Below the pieces are notes generated by a model. That model was given only the letters and a program-made list of their open reading frames with translations. It was not told where the DNA came from and searched no databases. 64,000 bases of DNA from an uncultured Oscillibacter sp. (GTDB lineage Bacteria > Bacillota > Clostridia > Oscillospirales > Oscillospiraceae). This document shows, in pieces, positions 62,401 to 64,000 of the stretch. Numbering within the stretch: position 1 is the first letter of the stretch; each line of letters starts with the position of its first letter. Where the stretch lies: positions 1-64,000 of the forward strand of contig CANAWG010000006.1 of assembly GCA_947365245.1 (NCBI GenBank), given 5' to 3'. The position numbers were made by a program, and so were the translations under genes.

Positions 62401-62882
62401 AGAAAGTCTTTACTGCGCCATCCACTCGTAAATTGGAACGTGTACCCGGGAGGGGGAGCGGCAGTCGTAGAAAAGGAGGCCGGGTAATAATATTGGGCTC
62501 CGCCATGCAGCCATCCCTGGAAACCCTGGGGATTGAATGGCTTAGGGCCGCCGCCCTGATATTCGGGGTCGCCCCATGCGGCGGTTATCGGGACTGTCAC
62601 CGTGCTGCCGTTATGTGTGTAAGTGCCTGTAAAAGTGTATGAACCTACGACATAGTTTTTCAGCGATTCCGCGCTCGCATTGGCCGGATTGTTGGCGAAA
62701 ATATTTTTTAGGTTGCCGCTGCTGGTCACATTCACCGTAATTGGGGTATCGGCGGACGCGGGCGCCTCGTCAGGGCTTTGCGGGACGAAATCCTCCTCCG
62801 CCGCCGCGGGCGCCACGGCCAGAGAGCACACCATCACCAACGCCAGCAGCAGTGATATCAGTCTCTTCGTACCAAGTCTCAT
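56478..62882 (-). CDS. Large modular SLH surface protein (MBG/YDG-type repeats, Fn3)
   Basis: 2134 residues from the second ATG (62882), better spaced from AAGGAG than 62888. Signal peptide (to about 30, APAAAE); an alpha/beta module with NIFANNPANASAESLKNYVV; MBG/YDG-like repeats (about 390-700; KVYDG, KQYDGTTSPG, HTYDGQPHAA); further beta modules; a second copy of the first module (about 1060-1310; YFITIFANSQHNQRGESLLN); a fibronectin III domain (about 1695-1785); a Gly/Ser-rich linker; and SLH repeats (about 1965-2136). It is a wall-bound, probably adhesive or matrix protein. No catalytic domain is evident. Confidence 0.9.
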   Translation of the reverse strand: MRLGTKRLISLLLALVMVCSLAVAPAAAEEDFVPQSPDEAPASADTPITVNVTSSGNLKNIFANNPANASAESLKNYVVGSYTFTGTYTHNGSTVTVPITAAWGDPEYQGGGPKPFNPQGFQGWLHGGAQYYYPASFSTTAAPPPGYTFQFTSGWRSKDFLVVAVMAAQTFETTYKTVDREIIRKDTFQIDDLGLPETVDVTYAPYREGQGGFDPDKVAGEFHQEDGQYRITGWKIGGEDLTVETLRAAAGSSGYQDLKLTPVYATGGENAVPVWATLEEKPQFTLTVGEGSPAEITVTPPADITYGSVLGEPTAAATVNGVLLTDARFEYRYTGRYHINAYYGGSSYDSETPPTQAGEYKVIATLIHDTYSGKSTSTTSFTINPKPVTISDITIKDKVYDGYLSAEMKSAVINDKEDGDTLEVSVDAKFDDKNVGEHKYVTIQYGTYSLTGKDAPNYKIDVSNSQRWAYANITPKKVGVNDTNFSVTKQYDGTTSPGTKSGKLDMTDRTGNDNIFVDNDKVTVGPYTDPEVGRNKTVTLSNITLFGYDVNNYTIDPTYEFTRAEITSGKSAPALGTDFTVDIPSHTYDGQPHAAAVTPRSEGLGAYTVTYGKWYGSYAGYADTKVPVNAGEYVVYVSFEEGENFAYADNIEAGRLIINKAKAAAEAGMTVVSNEREWFSLYSLVNTQIYSGPKLREKLELTRGKGLVTVTGAAGDSSFTVTARPTLENASDQFLLPLTSDNYDLDVTVFVTIQVGELVITPPKASVRGGGVGAPPPYGTPLKNILVLEGGSAAVGGVEIPGTFALKEAETIFNSGEYKDYTLLVTFTSTDQEYTGEAQVKAAFTIAKAASAADEAYISVPNGETKTIKIDETFINSNMAKGAKIKTAPAMDPGGGLIESCTAPAGAAEFTLKSKNDAPNGSTQTFTLVLTSDNYETVNVSVTVYNDHVVVTGAQLKGDKAVFPSGTVLSRIVDLSGCTATVNNVPAAGEFALVNPDQELTGPDTYTDWSVDVWFTADNGTKYQVRVSVPEFRINEPGGGDDDTDEHYLKNGYFITIFANSQHNQRGESLLNLVKTRKGSYTVGGKTYTAAWRADNNAVFEPKGYEENVWYSYTAALSPANGESPRAYVRVIPVNSKPFQLAGGSGKTVKAEDIRALTEQNWKTALGLPSELVFQNEPAEEVEEQDPKDKFKETDRQTGCGITGWRMDGRALTLAALKSKAESAASANREVKVNLTPAYTPLAWATVKGAPPTFELTITPKIPVDVTWSGPASPITYGEKLELGTPKQTEKDGGGVDETGTFQWDYVYYKADGTTRLDQQPTDVGAYQVQAVLNSRTHSGASALKGFEIKAKSMDGFAFTPPENMRLIYNKRPQTPEYAVKDGATVLGKNTDYTVEYSDNTNAGTAKVTFTGVGNYTGTKTVGFVIGKLALTEAQLPVVSGSAAVGQVLSASLADVDAAELEWTWTVGGAEAAGCTAASYEVEPEDSNKVITAAARAKADGNYSDESGVSNGVTVAKFPVAGAVTITATNTDADGRIAANTTLTAAVRVTPDAAKIGGAWSWKVNGTVRTDANSAVYTVAEGDREIIAVFTPNDNYAGSIESAKIEVGRIPLAGKVSIAGTGDSVGSRLTASVTGGPALEEGKTFAYAWLRDGRPISGAAGAEYTVAAADRGRTISVKVTADGCTGELVSEGTAIPAVAPGKPGVSVTAGDGRLTVSWTAPDDGGAPITGYKLTVTTGDTPITILDVTLAANVVSYTLEGLTNSTQYDVSVEAFNKMDYSEPGTAAGIPKASGGSGGSNGGGNSGGGGGGGFDNNPTVDRTTTVTQDGGKVTVETKKDGTVVTTVQNKDGSSGVTVIAPSGQTTATVRLPASVAGKAANGGGAVTLPIQGVYASQNIGRAPTVTINASGVKGVKVDIPLAGKSAGIVAVLMESDGTERIIRNTIPTRDGIAIRVNSGDTIKILDNSMSFADTRGHWAADAVNFVSARGLFYGTGVNAFSPNAKMTRGMLVTVLARYADVDTVGGATWHEKGAAWAVANGLSDGTGLDNNITREQLITIIYRYAVLAGKLRGTGADLRGYADANRVSGYAVDAMSWAVGAGLIKGVTPTTLEPQGSATRAQVAVIIMRYAELFGL

Positions 62883-62897
62883 TTCCATCGCTCCTTT

Positions 62898-64000
62898 TTA
62901 AGGCTGTGCGTTTTCATCCGGCGTGATGGTCAACGCAAACGTCGGAGTGTCGGTGATGGTGGCCCAGGCGGGGACGGCGTTGTCACCGTCCGCGGCGTAG
63001 ACGGGGGTCAGCGGGATTTTTACATCCCCGCTCACGGCGCCGGCGGCCTTGGCCTTCAGAGCCGCGAGGGTGAGATCCTCGCCGTCCAGCCGCCAGCCGG
63101 CGATGTCATACACGCCGTCGGGCGTCGGGACGTACTCATCCGACCACGCGGGCCGCTCCACCGGCTCGTAGTGGACGGCGGCCGTCTCGGGCAGGCCCAG
63201 AGCGGTCTTCCAGTCTTCCTCCGTCAGGGCTGCGACAGCGGCCGCGCTCACGATCTTCAGGCTGTCCCCGTCCAGCTCCGCGGCGGCGATGACGGGGACC
63301 ACCCTGACGTACGCCTTGGGCTGGACGCCGCCGGCCGACAGGTTTTTCACGTTGACCCTCCAGGAGGACAGGGCGGCGGTATAGGCATACCAGTCGTACC
63401 AGATCACCTCTCCCGCCTGATGCGGCCTCTGGCCCCGGGGCTCAAAGGGCGGGCTGCCGCTGTCCGCGCTCCAGGCGGCGTCCAGTGTGATCCTCCTGCT
63501 GCCCCGGGAGACTGTGAAGGTCTCCTTTCTGTCCTGGACAAGCTCTCTGAGTTTCTCCGCGCTTACGTTATACGGGCTGTTGGCATAGGTTGTGATCCAG
63601 TAGCCGTCCCGGATGAACGCCTCGTCCCAGCCCAGGAACGTCACGCTGGCCGGCTGGATGGTGAATTCGGCGGGGACCGTCTTCGTATACTCCTGGCCGC
63701 CGCTGACAAACCGGAGCGCGATTCCCGTACTCTCCCCGACGCCATAGCACTTCTCAGGCTCCATCAGGGCAAACGTGCCCGGGGCGCTCTGGCCGTTCAG
63801 CGCGGCGGCGCAGCCCGTCAGGTCGACCATATCTTTCAGGGCGGTGCCGTATGCAAAGGCGCCCGGCGCCCTGACCTTCAGGCCGGTGATTTCCAGGTCG
63901 TCCGCCGCGGCGGACGCGGCGGCGGTAACGATGGCGGTCAGCTCCTGATAGTTGTCGGACGCGAGGGTGAACCGGAAGCTCTGGGATTTGCCGTCCTGCG
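62898..64000 (-). CDS. Modular surface protein, 5' end outside the window
   Basis: The frame is open to the window edge (QSFRFTLASDNYQELTAIVT near 64.0 kb), so the ORF-track start 63830 is only an internal Met. It ends TFALTITPDENAQP at 62898, 15 bases before the next gene. It contains a module (SPYNVSAEKLRELVQDRKET, EEDWKTALGLPETAAVHYEP, LDGEDLTLAALKAKA) homologous to two modules of the downstream protein. No SLH or LPXTG anchor is visible at its C-terminus, which stops at a module boundary, so it may be truncated or held by its partner. Confidence 0.82.
   Translation of the reverse strand, partial: QDGKSQSFRFTLASDNYQELTAIVTAAASAAADDLEITGLKVRAPGAFAYGTALKDMVDLTGCAAALNGQSAPGTFALMEPEKCYGVGESTGIALRFVSGGQEYTKTVPAEFTIQPASVTFLGWDEAFIRDGYWITTYANSPYNVSAEKLRELVQDRKETFTVSRGSRRITLDAAWSADSGSPPFEPRGQRPHQAGEVIWYDWYAYTAALSSWRVNVKNLSAGGVQPKAYVRVVPVIAAAELDGDSLKIVSAAAVAALTEEDWKTALGLPETAAVHYEPVERPAWSDEYVPTPDGVYDIAGWRLDGEDLTLAALKAKAAGAVSGDVKIPLTPVYAADGDNAVPAWATITDTPTFALTITPDENAQP

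Overview
The window looks like a chromosomal segment of a GC-rich, Gram-positive gut Clostridium (Oscillospiraceae-like). This is inferred from the SLH-anchored surface proteins, lipoproteins with Firmicute-type lipoboxes, strong AGGAGG ribosome sites, XkdK/M/N-type phage tail genes, a GH112 glycan phosphorylase, a choloylglycine-hydrolase relative and 2-hydroxyacyl-CoA dehydratase genes. I saw no rRNA, tRNA or CRISPR array. The assignment is by family resemblance only; no search was run.

Layout. (1) 0-4.5 kb: the 3' end of a carbohydrate ABC transporter operon with a GH112 galactosyl-N-acetylhexosamine phosphorylase (host-glycan use), preceded by a mirrored poly-G/poly-C tract. (2) 4.8-18.8 kb: a redox island bracketed by two broken tyrosine recombinases. 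It holds lipoprotein, SLH-anchored and cytoplasmic flavodoxins, an FMN reductase-like protein, a tautomerase, a cupin, a RibD-type reductase, an iron alcohol dehydrogenase, a DUF4405 membrane protein, a MATE exporter, a LysR regulator and several decayed flavodoxin genes. Three copies of one operator motif tie parts of it to the LysR protein. (3) 19.3-23.7 kb: ECF sigma factor, membrane protein and ABC exporter operon. (4) 23.8-27.1 kb: MerR regulator, divergent Ntn-hydrolase and MATE exporter. (5) 27.1-34.0 kb: a decayed contractile-tail prophage with a tail-tube gene, a tail assembly chaperone with a -1 frameshift signal, a tape measure, a minus-strand moron gene, and a structured locus resembling a type I toxin-antitoxin. 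(6) 34.3-37.8 kb: TetR regulator, 2-hydroxyacyl-CoA dehydratase subunit and a dehydratase-activase fusion. (7) 38.2-39.5 kb: ArsR regulator and nitroreductase around a long inverted repeat.

(8) 39.6-50.4 kb (minus strand): a second redox block. A tightly packed run encodes a lipoprotein flavodoxin, DUF4405 protein (with an in-frame amber codon), ApbE flavin transferase, alpha/beta hydrolase lipoprotein, EFR1 flavodoxin-ferredoxin, FMN reductase-like protein, an SLH protein with two flavodoxin domains, and an iron alcohol dehydrogenase. Next to it is a two-component system with a CMD-cupin protein. Direct repeats of TGTGAG spaced 11 and 22 bp precede the regulator gene, the flavodoxin operon and a cyclophilin-like lipoprotein at 54.9 kb. 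(9) 50.6-55.9 kb: small membrane proteins, a second two-component system and the cyclophilin-like lipoprotein. (10) 56.5-64.0 kb: two large modular surface proteins; the complete one ends in SLH repeats and the other runs off the window.

The central idea is that this locus encodes an envelope-located flavodoxin system: flavodoxin domains displayed as lipoproteins or held in the wall by SLH repeats, next to a membrane protein with conserved histidine pairs, an exported flavin transferase and cytoplasmic ferredoxin/flavin reductases. Two local regulators appear to control different parts. The gene content and operator motifs are visible; the electron-transfer or electrophile-detoxification role is inference.
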